Below are positions 47,261-56,766 of a DNA stretch of 64,000 bases, one piece after another. The notes beneath the pieces are model-generated. The model ran no database searches. It was given only the letters and a program-made list of their open reading frames with translations, and was not told where the DNA came from. Source of the stretch: DATHKG01 sp035489435. GTDB taxonomy: Bacteria > Bacteroidota > Bacteroidia > Chitinophagales > Chitinophagaceae. The translations under genes and the position numbers were made by a program. The stretch lies in the NCBI GenBank assembly GCA_035489435.1, contig DATHKG010000094.1. One strand, 5' to 3'. Position 1 is the first letter of the stretch; every line of letters begins with the position of its first letter.

Positions 47261-48280
47261 TTACAAAATCCGGGTTGACTTCCGGTGGATGATCCGCGGT
47301 TCCAAAAGGATTTTTTCTTGTTTATTAACTACTTCATTTTCCTGGCTTTCAATTTGTTGTAAAAGAATCTTTACAGCGATCTGCGCCATTTCCGGGAGTG
47401 GTTGCTCCACACAGGTTACAGGTGGATCCAGAAACTTCAGATATTCCGAATCATCGAAAGTGACAAGTGAAATATCCCCCGGAATGTTTATTCCTTCCTC
47501 CCTCAAAGCTTTTATTGATCCAAGGGCAATGGGATTGGTAAACGCAAAGATTGCCGTAGGCGGCTGTACGCGGTTTAGCAAGACCTTTGTTTCTATATAT
47601 CCATTTTGAAGAGAGAATCCGTTGCCGACACAATCAGGAGTTAAACCAGCCTCTTTCATGGCCGCTACATAACCTCTTAATCTGGTTGTCACGGGCATAA
47701 CGTCATGTGTAGCCTGGATACATGCAATGCGTTTGTGACCTGCCTTTATGAGGTATTTTGTAATTTCATAAGCACCCTGGTAATTGTGAGATGATACATA
47801 TGGAATAAAGGAATCCTCAAAATACCGGTCAAAAAAAACGATTGGTAATCCTGTGCGATGGAAACTTTCGAACAAAGCCGGTTTGCGGGAAGCGGGGCTG
47901 ATCAGCAATCCATCTATCCTCCTGTCGGCAAGCTGGTTTAGCATTTCCGACTCAATCCTGTCGTCCTCACCACAGTCGGAAATAATTACTGAATAACCTT
48001 TTTTGTGAAGCTCTGAAGTAATGTGGCTCGCAACATATCCAAAAAATGGATTGGCCAGGCTGGGAATAAGCAAACCTATTGAATTTGTTTTTTTCAGGCG
48101 TAAGTTAACCGCGGCTAAATTTGGGCGATAGTTTAGTTTTTGGGCTGCCTTGATCACCTGGTCTTCTGTCTCTGCTGAAATGCGGTATTTTTTAGATAAA
48201 CCGTTAAGTACCCTTGAAACAGTAGTGTTTGATACATTTGATGCTTTTGAGACATCAGCTATTGTAATTATATTTTTCAG
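47261..48280 (-). CDS. LacI-family transcriptional regulator
   Basis: The gene has no ATG start: the frame is open from a stop at 48305, and the DNA-binding helix begins just inside it. A CTG at 48280 gives M-KNIITIADVSKASNVSNTTV and then SRVLNGL, a standard LacI N-terminus, and a 339-residue protein of family size. A GTG at 48157 would delete the helix-turn-helix, so it is not the start; ATT codons upstream are the other possibility. The effector domain is normal (NSIGLLIPSLANPFFGYVAS, LISPASRKPALFESFHRTG, LPIVFFDRYFEDSFIPYV, GDISLVTFDDSEYLKFLDPP). It is divergent from the GH106 gene and probably regulates this locus in response to a sugar. Confidence 0.87.
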   Translation of the reverse strand: MKNIITIADVSKASNVSNTTVSRVLNGLSKKYRISAETEDQVIKAAQKLNYRPNLAAVNLRLKKTNSIGLLIPSLANPFFGYVASHITSELHKKGYSVIISDCGEDDRIESEMLNQLADRRIDGLLISPASRKPALFESFHRTGLPIVFFDRYFEDSFIPYVSSHNYQGAYEITKYLIKAGHKRIACIQATHDVMPVTTRLRGYVAAMKEAGLTPDCVGNGFSLQNGYIETKVLLNRVQPPTAIFAFTNPIALGSIKALREEGINIPGDISLVTFDDSEYLKFLDPPVTCVEQPLPEMAQIAVKILLQQIESQENEVVNKQEKILLEPRIIHRKSTRIL

Positions 48281-48281
48281 G

Positions 48282-48307
48282 TTTGCGCAATTGTTTGTGC
48301 AAATTTA
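48282..48307 (-). promoter_or_regulatory. Double LacI-type operator overlapping a candidate lacI promoter box
   Basis: TTTGCGCAA at 48282-48290 and TTTGTGCAAA at 48294-48303 lie side by side in the lacI-GH106 divergent region. On the minus strand 48307-48300 reads TAAATTTG, a full match to the Bacteroidota -7 box TAnnTTTG, with no clear -33 TTG. An operator over the -7 box would give autoregulation, and transcription would start only about a dozen bases before the CTG codon. Confidence 0.5.
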
Positions 48308-48410
48308 ATAAGATTTAATTACCGGCGAAGATTTTTCAATTTTGGACAGTAAGTCTTTTCACAGTATACTACAGCACAATTGGATAAGGTGTTTGTTTTC
48401 TTTTTACGCA

Positions 48411-51353
48411 ATGAAGTTCCATATGAAAATAGTCGTTTTTCTTTTGCTGGTTATTTTGGGTGAAGTTCAAAAAATTAACGCTCAGAGTACAGGAGTTACC
48501 ATTTTACAACAGGGATTTAAGGATCCGCCTATAAATGCAAGGCCAAAAGCTTTATGGCCCTGGGTGAATGGAAATGTAAGTTTATCCCAGATCACTTATG
48601 AAATGGAGGAGGCAAAACGTAAGGGAATGGGCGGCTTTGATATCTGGGATATCGGAACCAATATTGATCCCAACAATGTTGTTCCTGCGGGACCTGCTTT
48701 TCTAAGCGATGAATCGGTTCAGGCGATCGCTTTTACAATACTTGAAGCTGACCGGATCGGCCTGGAACTTGGTCTTACTTTTTCAAGCAGTTGGAATGCC
48801 GGCGGTTCATGGATAAAGCCTGAACACGGAGCCATGGGACTATTTAGAAAAGACACCATCGTAAACGGTCCGATAAATTTTTCATCAGCCATCTCATTTC
48901 CGGTTATTCCCGCAACATATCATAATCAGAAAAACCTTTTATCTGTTGACCCGAAAAGCGGATTACCAACCTATTTCAAAGAAGTGGCCTTAATTGCTCA
49001 TCCCATTAATTCCGACTCTGCTTTAGGTTCTTTGAATGAGGTGATTGCACTTGAAGGTTTCAATGTTGATGGAAAACTGACCTGGCAGGTTCCTTCCGGA
49101 AAATGGAGGATTGTTCGTTATGTATGCGCACCAACCGGCCAACCCCTGGCAATTCCATCCACAAATTCAAAAGGTTTAATGCTCGACCATTTTAGTGCCG
49201 ATGCACAGCGGGCTAATATGAAGTATATCTTCGATCGGCTATTGCCTGTGACGGGTTCCCTTAAAAACAGGTCCCTGAAATATTTGTATGCTGACAGTTA
49301 TGAAGTGAACTCTGCTGTCTGGACCCCGATGATGGCTGAGGAGTTTCAAAAAAGAAAAGGTTATAGCCTGCTCAAATATCTTCCCTTGCTGGATGGTTTC
49401 AGATTGTCCCAGGATACGACCAGCCGTTTTTTATTTGATTTCCGAAAAACGCTTTCTGATCTTATCATCGAAAATCATTATGTCCTGGGTAAAGAACTAT
49501 GCGAAGAGAAAGGTCTCGGGTTTGTGGCGGAAGCGGGTGGCCCGGGTCAGCCCATACATAACGTACCTTTTGAAGACCTGAAAGCATTAGGGGCATTAAC
49601 AATACCACGTGGTGAGTTCTGGAACAAACATCCTCAACTTGAACTATTACAAATAGTAAAAGGCATTGCAAGCGCCTCTCATATTTATAACAGGAAATTT
49701 GTAGAAGCAGAATCTTTTACATCGGTTTGGCTTTGGCAGGAAGGTCCTGATGAACTAAAGCCACTAGCTGACAGAGCTATGTGTGAAGGATTGAACAGAT
49801 TTGTTTATCACACTTTTCCGCATACCCCGCCGGAATCAGGAAACCCTGGTTGGGTATATAATTTCGGATCATTGATCAATACCACCAATGGCTGGTGGCC
49901 AAAGTCAAAGGGTTTTCATGAGTACCTGTCCCGTTGCAGTTATCTGCTGCAACAAGGGAATTTTGTTGCTGATGTTGCTTATTATTATGGAGATGATGCG
50001 CCCAACTTTGTGACAGGGAAAGAAGTTGATTCAATTTTGGGTTTCGGTTACGATTATGATGTAGTGAATACCGATGTTTTGATCAATAAAATGACGGTCA
50101 GAAATGGCAAGATATACCTGCCCCATGGCCAGTTTTATGAAGTGCTTGTGTTACCGCAACAACTAACAATGAATGCGCAGGTTGCACAAAAATTGCAGGA
50201 ACTTGTAGCTGCCGGCGCAACGGTTATTGGTCCCGAACCTTTGAAGTCAAACGGGCTTAACAGATCATCACAAAATGATGTAACGGTTAAAAATGTAACA
50301 AAGTCTTTATGGGGCCCGGATAAAGCAGCGGGTGAAAAAAAGTATGGAAAAGGCATCCTGGTCTGGAACAAAACGCTGAAAGAAGTTCTCCGGCAGAAAG
50401 GTGTTGCTCCTGATCTTAGTTTTAAAACCTCCGGCAATATCAACAGTTTCGATTTTATTCACAGGCAGGCAGGAAAACAGCATATCTATTTCATCCGTAA
50501 TATTAACCCTGAACCGGTAACGGCATTCCTGACATTTCGGGTGAAAGGAATGAAGCCCGAATTGTGGAACCCTGAAACAGGTACTATTACTCCAATAACG
50601 GTTTATAAAGAAGTGACCGATGGAATTGAGATTCCATTATCTTTCGCCAACCATGGCTCTGTGTTTATTATCTTCAGTTCACCGCTTTCTCCTGCTCTTA
50701 TAAAGCTTGATGAGAATATTCTTAACAACAATATCCGGCTGTTGCATACAAATGAGGGAATCGCCTTTACAACGAATGGCCAGGTCACCGGCACCAGGGT
50801 TAACAAGCGTTTTACACAAGACATCAATCTTCCCGCAGCTATCACATTAGATGGACCCTGGGAATTACGCTTCCAGCAAAACGGTCATGCGCCTGCCCGT
50901 GATACTTTTCACACTTTGGTTCCCTTAAACCAGTCATCAAAAGATGGTATAAAATATTTCTCCGGAACGGTTGCTTATCATCACACATTTTCTGTCACAA
51001 ACACACAACTGGAGAAGAACATGCGCATGCTTTTGTCACTCGGAAAAGTAAAGGAGATAGCTGAAGTGTATCTAAACGGGCAGAACCTTGGCCTTTTGTG
51101 GCATACCCCTTTTCAAACCGATATAACAAATTTTATTCGGCCAGGGGAAAATCACCTGGTTATTGAATTAGTAAATACCCCAAATAATGCGTTGATTGGC
51201 GATGCAAAATTTTCGCGGGTTAACCGAAAACTACAATCAAATATTGTCAGGCTTCCTAATGCCTGGAGCAAACCTTTTGCTGAAGCTCCTTTGCTGGATG
51301 CTGGCTTAATAGGCCCGGTAACTATAAATTATGCTATACTATTAAAGCAATAG
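48411..51353 (+). CDS. GH106-type alpha-L-rhamnosidase, secreted
   Basis: 980 residues from ATG 48411 (48423 is also possible), with a signal peptide ending K-I-N-A-Q. The start of the mature protein has the GH106 pattern PPINARPKALWPWVNG, then MEEAKRKGMGGFDIWDIG, SSSWNAGGSWIKPEHGAM, YADSYEVNSAVWTPMM and VEAESFTSVWLWQEGPDELK. The last 150 residues are a GH2-like beta domain (LDGPWELRFQQNG, AEVYLNGQNLGLLWHTPF, IRPGENHLVIELVNTPNN). Characterised GH106 enzymes cleave alpha-L-rhamnosyl residues, including those of rhamnogalacturonan II. It heads a plus-strand gene set and is divergent from lacI. Confidence 0.85.
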   Translation: MKFHMKIVVFLLLVILGEVQKINAQSTGVTILQQGFKDPPINARPKALWPWVNGNVSLSQITYEMEEAKRKGMGGFDIWDIGTNIDPNNVVPAGPAFLSDESVQAIAFTILEADRIGLELGLTFSSSWNAGGSWIKPEHGAMGLFRKDTIVNGPINFSSAISFPVIPATYHNQKNLLSVDPKSGLPTYFKEVALIAHPINSDSALGSLNEVIALEGFNVDGKLTWQVPSGKWRIVRYVCAPTGQPLAIPSTNSKGLMLDHFSADAQRANMKYIFDRLLPVTGSLKNRSLKYLYADSYEVNSAVWTPMMAEEFQKRKGYSLLKYLPLLDGFRLSQDTTSRFLFDFRKTLSDLIIENHYVLGKELCEEKGLGFVAEAGGPGQPIHNVPFEDLKALGALTIPRGEFWNKHPQLELLQIVKGIASASHIYNRKFVEAESFTSVWLWQEGPDELKPLADRAMCEGLNRFVYHTFPHTPPESGNPGWVYNFGSLINTTNGWWPKSKGFHEYLSRCSYLLQQGNFVADVAYYYGDDAPNFVTGKEVDSILGFGYDYDVVNTDVLINKMTVRNGKIYLPHGQFYEVLVLPQQLTMNAQVAQKLQELVAAGATVIGPEPLKSNGLNRSSQNDVTVKNVTKSLWGPDKAAGEKKYGKGILVWNKTLKEVLRQKGVAPDLSFKTSGNINSFDFIHRQAGKQHIYFIRNINPEPVTAFLTFRVKGMKPELWNPETGTITPITVYKEVTDGIEIPLSFANHGSVFIIFSSPLSPALIKLDENILNNNIRLLHTNEGIAFTTNGQVTGTRVNKRFTQDINLPAAITLDGPWELRFQQNGHAPARDTFHTLVPLNQSSKDGIKYFSGTVAYHHTFSVTNTQLEKNMRMLLSLGKVKEIAEVYLNGQNLGLLWHTPFQTDITNFIRPGENHLVIELVNTPNNALIGDAKFSRVNRKLQSNIVRLPNAWSKPFAEAPLLDAGLIGPVTINYAILLKQ

Positions 51354-51406
51354 CTATCCTATCCGGGCTGTAACTCCGCAATCATCAGCTGTAATAATTC
51401 CTGTTC

Positions 51407-51457
51407 CATCACTCATCACTCATAACTCATAATTCAAACTAACCACTCACCACTCCA
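51407..51457. repeat. Intergenic CACTCAT simple repeat
   Basis: The spacer between GH106 and the PQQ dehydrogenase holds runs of CATCACTCAT, AACTCAT and CCACTCACCACTCC. It resembles the spacer at 30742-30789. No hairpin seen. Confidence 0.55.
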
Positions 51458-51478
51458 TACAGGCTACTACAGCACGGT

Positions 51479-51486
51479 TAACTTTG
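51479..51486 (+). promoter_or_regulatory. Candidate -7 promoter box of the PQQ dehydrogenase gene
   Basis: TAACTTTG fits the Bacteroidota -7 consensus TAnnTTTG and lies 55 bases before the ATG. No matching -33 element is visible, so support is weak. Confidence 0.3.
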
Positions 51487-51540
51487 GCTGCTGTTCTATC
51501 TTGGCCCACGTATCTGTGGAAGACACAACTTTAAGCATTT

Positions 51541-53700
51541 ATGGAAAAAACGATTGCATTTTTATTTTCGCTAATCATCTTCGTATGTTCTTGTAAGCCA
51601 GACAAAAAATTTAATACATGGACACAATACAAAGGATCTGATGAGAACATTCATTATTCATCCCTGGCCCAGATTGATACTAATAATGTAAAATCGCTGA
51701 AACCGGCATGGGAATATCATACTGGTGATGCAGATACTGCCAATGCCTCGCAAATTCAATGCAATCCGATAATTGTAGATGGTATCTTATATGGCACTTC
51801 TCCGCAGATGAAGTTGTTTGCAATTGAAGCCGGCACAGGAAAAGAGAAATGGAAATTCAATCCTTTTGATACGCTCGAAGGTGATAAACGCGGATTTTTT
51901 ATTCATAATAATTCAAGAGGGGTTACCTATTGGAACGATGGGGACGAAGATAAACGCATTTATTATACAGCCGGGTCATATATGTATTGCATTAATGCCA
52001 TGACAGGACAAATTGTAAAATCTTTCGGTGACAGCGGAAGAATTGATTTGCATAATGGGTTGGGACGTGATGTGAAAACATTATTTGTTACGGCTACCTC
52101 ACCTGGTATAGTTTATAAAGATTTACTGATAATGGGTACAAGGGTGCATGAAGGATCAGAGGCTGCGCCGGGTCATATCCGTGCTTATGATCTGCGTACC
52201 GGTAAACAAAAATGGATGTTTCATACGATACCCGAACCCGGCGAAAAGGGACATGAAAGCTGGGAAGATCGTGATGCTTACAAGGCGATTGGCGGGGCTA
52301 ACGCATGGGGAGGTCTGAGCCTTGATAGTAAAAGGGGGATTGTGTTTGCGGGCACCGGCTCTGCTAATTATGACTTCTACGGAGGGATGCGAAAGGGTAA
52401 TAATTTATTTGCAAACAGCGTGCTGGCACTCAATGCCGCAACAGGTAAATACATCTGGCACTTTCAATATATTCATCACGATGTATGGGATAGAGATCTG
52501 CCGGCGCCACCAGTTTTGGTAACAATATCTAAAGAAGATAAAAAAGTTGATGCCGTAGCTGTTACTACTAAAACCGGCAACGTGTTTGTTTTTGAAAGGG
52601 AAAATGGCAAGCCGGTTTATGATATCATTGAAAAACCGGTCCCCACCAATTCTGACTTAATTGGAGAACAGCTTTCACCAACTCAACCCTATCCTGTAAA
52701 ACCCTTGCCTTTTATGCGGCAGGTAATAACCGAAAACGATCTTAACCATTTATTGCCAGACTCTTCATACGAGGATGTAAAGAAACGTTGGGCTGCCTTA
52801 AGAAACGATCATATGTTTAATCCGCCTTCTCTTCAAGGTACGCTGGAGTTTCCTGGCCTTGATGGCGGAGCAGAATGGGGTGGTCCTTCTTACGATCCTC
52901 AAACGGGAATTCTTTATATCAATGCCAATGAAGTGGCATGGGTGGTTAAAGCTGTAGAAAACAAAAAGTCAAACGCTGTCAATGAAACAGTTGGCCAGGC
53001 TGGTAAACGATTATATCAAATCAATTGCATGGTCTGTCATGGAGCAAACAGGCAAGGCTCTGCAAATTTTCCAGGCCTGGACCATATCCAGGCTAAATAC
53101 ACAGCCGGTGCTTTTGATACACTTTTAATGACCGGCAGAAGAATGATGCCAGGATTTGGACAGTTAAATGTTGCACAGCGTAATGCCATTGCAAGCTTTA
53201 TCCTTGATATAAAAACAAACGGGAAAAAATTGTTTAAGGACAGTAGCAGCAAAAAAAATGATCACTATTTTAACCTGCCATATACGATGTCAGGCATCAG
53301 CAAATTCGTTTCCAAAGAGGGATATCCTGCTATAGCTCCGCCCTGGGGTACGTTAAATGCCATTGATCTGAATACCGGTGATTATGTCTGGAAAAGGCCA
53401 TTGGGCCAGGAGCCTGGTTTTCCGTTCGCGCAGGAACAAACCGGCTCTGAAAGTTATGGAGCTTCTGTGATAACAGCAGGCGGGCTCATTTTTATTGCTG
53501 CTACAAAAGATGGTATGTTCAGGGCGTTCAATAAAACCAATGGAAAATTGTTATGGGAGTCGAAACTGCCTGCACCGGCTTATGCTACACCCTCAATATA
53601 TGAAGTTGATGGCAGGCAATACGTGGTTATTGCCTGCGGTGGTGGTAAGATGAAAACAAGATCAGGCGATAGTTACGTTGCATTTGCATTGCCTCGATAG
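51541..53700 (+). CDS. PQQ-dependent dehydrogenase lipoprotein with inserted cytochrome c domain
   Basis: 719 residues with a lipoprotein signal (MEKTIAFLFSLIIFVCSC). The eight-bladed quinoprotein propeller is recognised by repeated tryptophan-docking motifs such as AGTGKEKWKFNPFD, DLRTGKQKWMFHT, NAATGKYIWHFQYIHHDVWD and DLNTGDYVWKRPLGQEPG. A cytochrome c domain is inserted late in the propeller: CMVCH at residues 496-500 with likely distal Met in GRRMMPGFG. It lacks the N-terminal membrane helices of the classic membrane glucose dehydrogenase. It should oxidise a sugar or alcohol outside the inner membrane and pass electrons to the inserted haem. Between GH106 and GH172 genes, the substrate is probably a monosaccharide released by the locus. 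Confidence 0.9.
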   Translation: MEKTIAFLFSLIIFVCSCKPDKKFNTWTQYKGSDENIHYSSLAQIDTNNVKSLKPAWEYHTGDADTANASQIQCNPIIVDGILYGTSPQMKLFAIEAGTGKEKWKFNPFDTLEGDKRGFFIHNNSRGVTYWNDGDEDKRIYYTAGSYMYCINAMTGQIVKSFGDSGRIDLHNGLGRDVKTLFVTATSPGIVYKDLLIMGTRVHEGSEAAPGHIRAYDLRTGKQKWMFHTIPEPGEKGHESWEDRDAYKAIGGANAWGGLSLDSKRGIVFAGTGSANYDFYGGMRKGNNLFANSVLALNAATGKYIWHFQYIHHDVWDRDLPAPPVLVTISKEDKKVDAVAVTTKTGNVFVFERENGKPVYDIIEKPVPTNSDLIGEQLSPTQPYPVKPLPFMRQVITENDLNHLLPDSSYEDVKKRWAALRNDHMFNPPSLQGTLEFPGLDGGAEWGGPSYDPQTGILYINANEVAWVVKAVENKKSNAVNETVGQAGKRLYQINCMVCHGANRQGSANFPGLDHIQAKYTAGAFDTLLMTGRRMMPGFGQLNVAQRNAIASFILDIKTNGKKLFKDSSSKKNDHYFNLPYTMSGISKFVSKEGYPAIAPPWGTLNAIDLNTGDYVWKRPLGQEPGFPFAQEQTGSESYGASVITAGGLIFIAATKDGMFRAFNKTNGKLLWESKLPAPAYATPSIYEVDGRQYVVIACGGGKMKTRSGDSYVAFALPR

Positions 53701-53746
53701 ACAGGCCGGTTATCGACATAAAAAGGGATATCTAAAAATACAGCTA

Positions 53747-54991
53747 ATGAAAAATAATTTTAGAATGCCGGATCTGAAACAGTATTTCCTGCTTATTGCT
53801 TTTATTGTTTTTTGCATTCACACAAAATCACAAACCGGTACAAAAAATCTTTTTCAGTTTGATGAAAACAGTAAGCCGAGATGGAGCAGCCCTGAGAACC
53901 TGAATGGAGTTAAAGGTGCAGGGGGAAAAGAAAACCATGGGGCTAAGGGACGGCCCGCTCGTTTTATTGAAGCCGGCCAAACATTGGTTTTGCTTGATAT
54001 CAGGGACCAGGGAATTATCAACCGGATCTGGTTAACTATAAATGATCGTTCACGAAATATGCTCCGCTCTTTAAAGCTGGAGATGTTCTGGGATGGTGAA
54101 ACAAAACCAGCAGTATCGGCTCCGCTGGGCGATTTCTTTGGAATGAGTATGGGCCGTATGACTTCCTTTAGCAATGCGCTTTTTGCAAGTCCTGAAGGAA
54201 GGTCGTTTAACTGTTTTATTCCTATGCCTTTTAAAACGGGCGCACGTATTCAAATCACGAATGAAACATCCCAGAGGCTGAGTGCTGTGTTTTTTGATGT
54301 AGACTACCAGCTCACTAAAAAATGGAACCCGGACAATCTTTACTTTCATGCATACTGGCACAGGGATACAGCCACCGTTTTAGCACGGGACTTTGAATTG
54401 TTGCCGAAAGTAAATGGCAGGGGAAGATTGCTGGGTGTGGATGTCGGAATAAATGCCAACCCGGCTTATGGCAACATCTGGTGGGGAGAAGGTGAAGTGA
54501 AATTGTACCTGGACGGTGATAAAGATTTTCCAACCCTGGTGGGAACAGGAACCGAAGACTATATCGGCAACGCATGGTCGCAGGCTGTTTTTGTTACCGA
54601 TTATACCGGGTGTCTCGTAGCAGATGAACCGAACCTGCAGTGGACTTTTTACCGATATCATATTCCAGACCCTATTTATTTTGAGAATGACTGTAGGATG
54701 ACGCTCCCACAGATGGGTTCTACCTTTCGGAAGGATGTGCTGGCCGCGCAAAAAAGAGGAGCGCCGATGATACCAACTTCCGGAGATGATGCACGCGGTA
54801 ACATCAGGCATTTATACAAAACAGGCATTGCCTTAGACGACCCGATTGTAACAGAAGAGTTCGCACTTTTTTATCGCACAGATGATCTTTGTTCAACTGC
54901 ATATTTTTACCTGGATAAGCCCTCTGATGATTTGCCTTCACTTCAGCCGCTATCTATCCGATTACATAATCTGAAACAGCCCAAAAAATAA
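53747..54991 (+). CDS. DUF2961 / GH172-family glycosidase, secreted
   Basis: 414 residues from ATG 53747, with a signal peptide (MKNNFRMPDLKQYFLLIAFIVF, cleavage near K-S-Q); the frame runs on upstream into the PQQ gene. DUF2961 motifs are present: RARFIEAG-type entry, RIWLTIND, LKLEMFWDGETKPAVSAPLGDFFG, the second jelly-roll with GNIWWGEGEVKLYLDGD, and the signature PTLVGTGTEDYIGNAW. GH172 members act on alpha-fructofuranosides or D-arabinofuranosides with retention, often as trimers or hexamers. In this locus a furanoside substrate fits the apiose theme, since apiose is also a furanose, but direct activity on apiose is speculation. Confidence 0.87.
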   Translation: MKNNFRMPDLKQYFLLIAFIVFCIHTKSQTGTKNLFQFDENSKPRWSSPENLNGVKGAGGKENHGAKGRPARFIEAGQTLVLLDIRDQGIINRIWLTINDRSRNMLRSLKLEMFWDGETKPAVSAPLGDFFGMSMGRMTSFSNALFASPEGRSFNCFIPMPFKTGARIQITNETSQRLSAVFFDVDYQLTKKWNPDNLYFHAYWHRDTATVLARDFELLPKVNGRGRLLGVDVGINANPAYGNIWWGEGEVKLYLDGDKDFPTLVGTGTEDYIGNAWSQAVFVTDYTGCLVADEPNLQWTFYRYHIPDPIYFENDCRMTLPQMGSTFRKDVLAAQKRGAPMIPTSGDDARGNIRHLYKTGIALDDPIVTEEFALFYRTDDLCSTAYFYLDKPSDDLPSLQPLSIRLHNLKQPKK

Positions 54992-55050
54992 ATATATAAC
55001 AGGATTAATGCAAAGCCCGCATACACGATTGCAAATAAAATATCCAATTT

Positions 55051-56766
55051 ATGTATTACAGAAACTTCGGTCAGTATATTAAGCAAATCGTTGTTATACT
55101 TTTTGCTTGCCTGGTAAGCACCATCAATTATGCCCAGCAAACCCGCCAGGCGAGTACGGCCTTCAGCAAAGAAACCGGTGAATACGGAACAATGTTAAAA
55201 CAGTTGGAAGGAATGTTAATGAAAGCCAGGGAAAAAAGTGTGAAGATGCTGGGAGGAAAGGACCGTAATGTTTTTGTGCCATGGATAAGGGATCATGTTC
55301 ATGTGATGAAGGCGATGAAATATATGCATCCCGACATGACTTCTTTTATCGAATTCTACCTGCAAAATCAAACAAGTGAAGGAATTTATTTCGATTACTA
55401 TTACCCGATAAACTCGGGCGGCATCAATGATCGCATGAAACTTTTTGATCAGCGTTACTGGAAGGTGATACCGGAAGACTCGATTCAAATGCATCGCCTG
55501 CCGGTGGAAGCTGATCTTGAGTATCTGTTGGTAGAAGGTGTTTATGCCGTATGGCAATCAACAGGAGATACTGCCTTTGTAAAACAATGGTTGACAAACC
55601 TGGTAAAGGGTATGAATTATTCAATGACTGACCCTTTAAGATGGTCCACAAAGCATCAATTGGTTAAACGCGGTTATACCCTCGATACCTGGGATTTCAT
55701 GCAGTTGCCAACCAGCAGAGAAGAGTATAAGCGCAATGGTGGAAATATTCAAAAAGGGATTTTCAACATTGATGAAAACACCCCTATGGGTATTATGCAT
55801 GGAGATAACAGTGGTATTTATGCTGCCTCTAATCAACTCGCAACTCTATCTCGTGTTACCGGTGATGAAGCATCAGGAAGAAAATGGGAAGAGGCAGCAA
55901 CTGGTATCCGGAAAAGAACAAATGATTTATGCTGGAATGGAAAGTACTATGCACATTTTATTGAAGATGACCCACAACCTGCTTATCTGAAAATGGATCA
56001 GAAAAACACTCTGAGCCTTTCGAATCCTTATGATATAAACCGTGGGTTACCCGATAGCAAAATGGCACAATCGATTATCAAAACTTATAAGGAGCTAAAA
56101 GAGAGTAACAAAAAAAACTCATTTGCAGAATGGTATGGAATTTATCCTGCCGTTCAACCCCATTTTGCTGATTACAAACCAGGTTCGTATATGAATGGCG
56201 GTGTAACGACTATAGTAGCCGGTGAACTGGCGAAAGCAGCCTTTCAAAATGGTTATGAAGCATATGGAGTTGATATAATGCAAAGGTTAATGGAACTTAT
56301 AAAAAAGCATAATGGTGATTTACCTGTCTCTTATACTCCCGAAGGAAAAGTAGATGAGGGTATTCCCGATAACTGGGGACAGGCGGCTGTGTATAGCGCT
56401 TTGATCGAAGGACTCGCCGGAGTAGTAGATAAAAGCGCACAATTTGAAAAAGTTGAGATTTCTCCAAGGTGGCTGGCTGCAGGCAAAAACAAAGCTGATG
56501 TATCCGTGGCCTACGGTCCAACAGGAGCCCGGGTTGGCTATCAATACCTGCATGATCCTGTAAAAAAAAAGATTGAATTGATGATTGAAGGAAACATGCG
56601 GGAAGCAATAATCCGTATTCTTCTGCCTGTAAAAAGCAAAAATGTAAAAGCCTGGCTAAACGGAGAAACCACCAAATCAACAATTGAAAAATTGCATGAA
56701 AGCAGCTATATAAAAATTGAAGGCTGGAAACAATCAGGTACTCTTGTTTCAGTTACCTATGAATAG
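55051..56766 (+). CDS. Six-hairpin (alpha/alpha6) glycosidase, secreted
   Basis: 571 residues with a signal peptide (FGQYIKQIVVILFACLVSTI, cleavage near N-Y-A-Q). The body is helical with alternating acidic motifs of a six-hairpin glycosidase: NVFVPWIRDHVHVMKAMKYM, DYYYPINSGGINDRMK, MHRLPVEADLEYLLVEGVYA, GYTLDTWDFMQLPTSREEY, DLCWNGKYYAHFIEDD and the late DEGIPDNWGQAAVYSALIEG. A small beta domain ends the chain. I cannot assign a CAZy family; it looks closest to the rhamnosidase-like group (GH78-type clan) but lacks the beta domains of typical GH78. It follows GH172 by 59 bases and is likely co-transcribed. Confidence 0.75.
   Translation: MYYRNFGQYIKQIVVILFACLVSTINYAQQTRQASTAFSKETGEYGTMLKQLEGMLMKAREKSVKMLGGKDRNVFVPWIRDHVHVMKAMKYMHPDMTSFIEFYLQNQTSEGIYFDYYYPINSGGINDRMKLFDQRYWKVIPEDSIQMHRLPVEADLEYLLVEGVYAVWQSTGDTAFVKQWLTNLVKGMNYSMTDPLRWSTKHQLVKRGYTLDTWDFMQLPTSREEYKRNGGNIQKGIFNIDENTPMGIMHGDNSGIYAASNQLATLSRVTGDEASGRKWEEAATGIRKRTNDLCWNGKYYAHFIEDDPQPAYLKMDQKNTLSLSNPYDINRGLPDSKMAQSIIKTYKELKESNKKNSFAEWYGIYPAVQPHFADYKPGSYMNGGVTTIVAGELAKAAFQNGYEAYGVDIMQRLMELIKKHNGDLPVSYTPEGKVDEGIPDNWGQAAVYSALIEGLAGVVDKSAQFEKVEISPRWLAAGKNKADVSVAYGPTGARVGYQYLHDPVKKKIELMIEGNMREAIIRILLPVKSKNVKAWLNGETTKSTIEKLHESSYIKIEGWKQSGTLVSVTYE

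Noticed and set aside
47261..48157. Truncated LacI protein starting at GTG 48157
   Set aside because: The open frame continues upstream and encodes a complete LacI helix-turn-helix, so the gene is full length with a non-ATG start.
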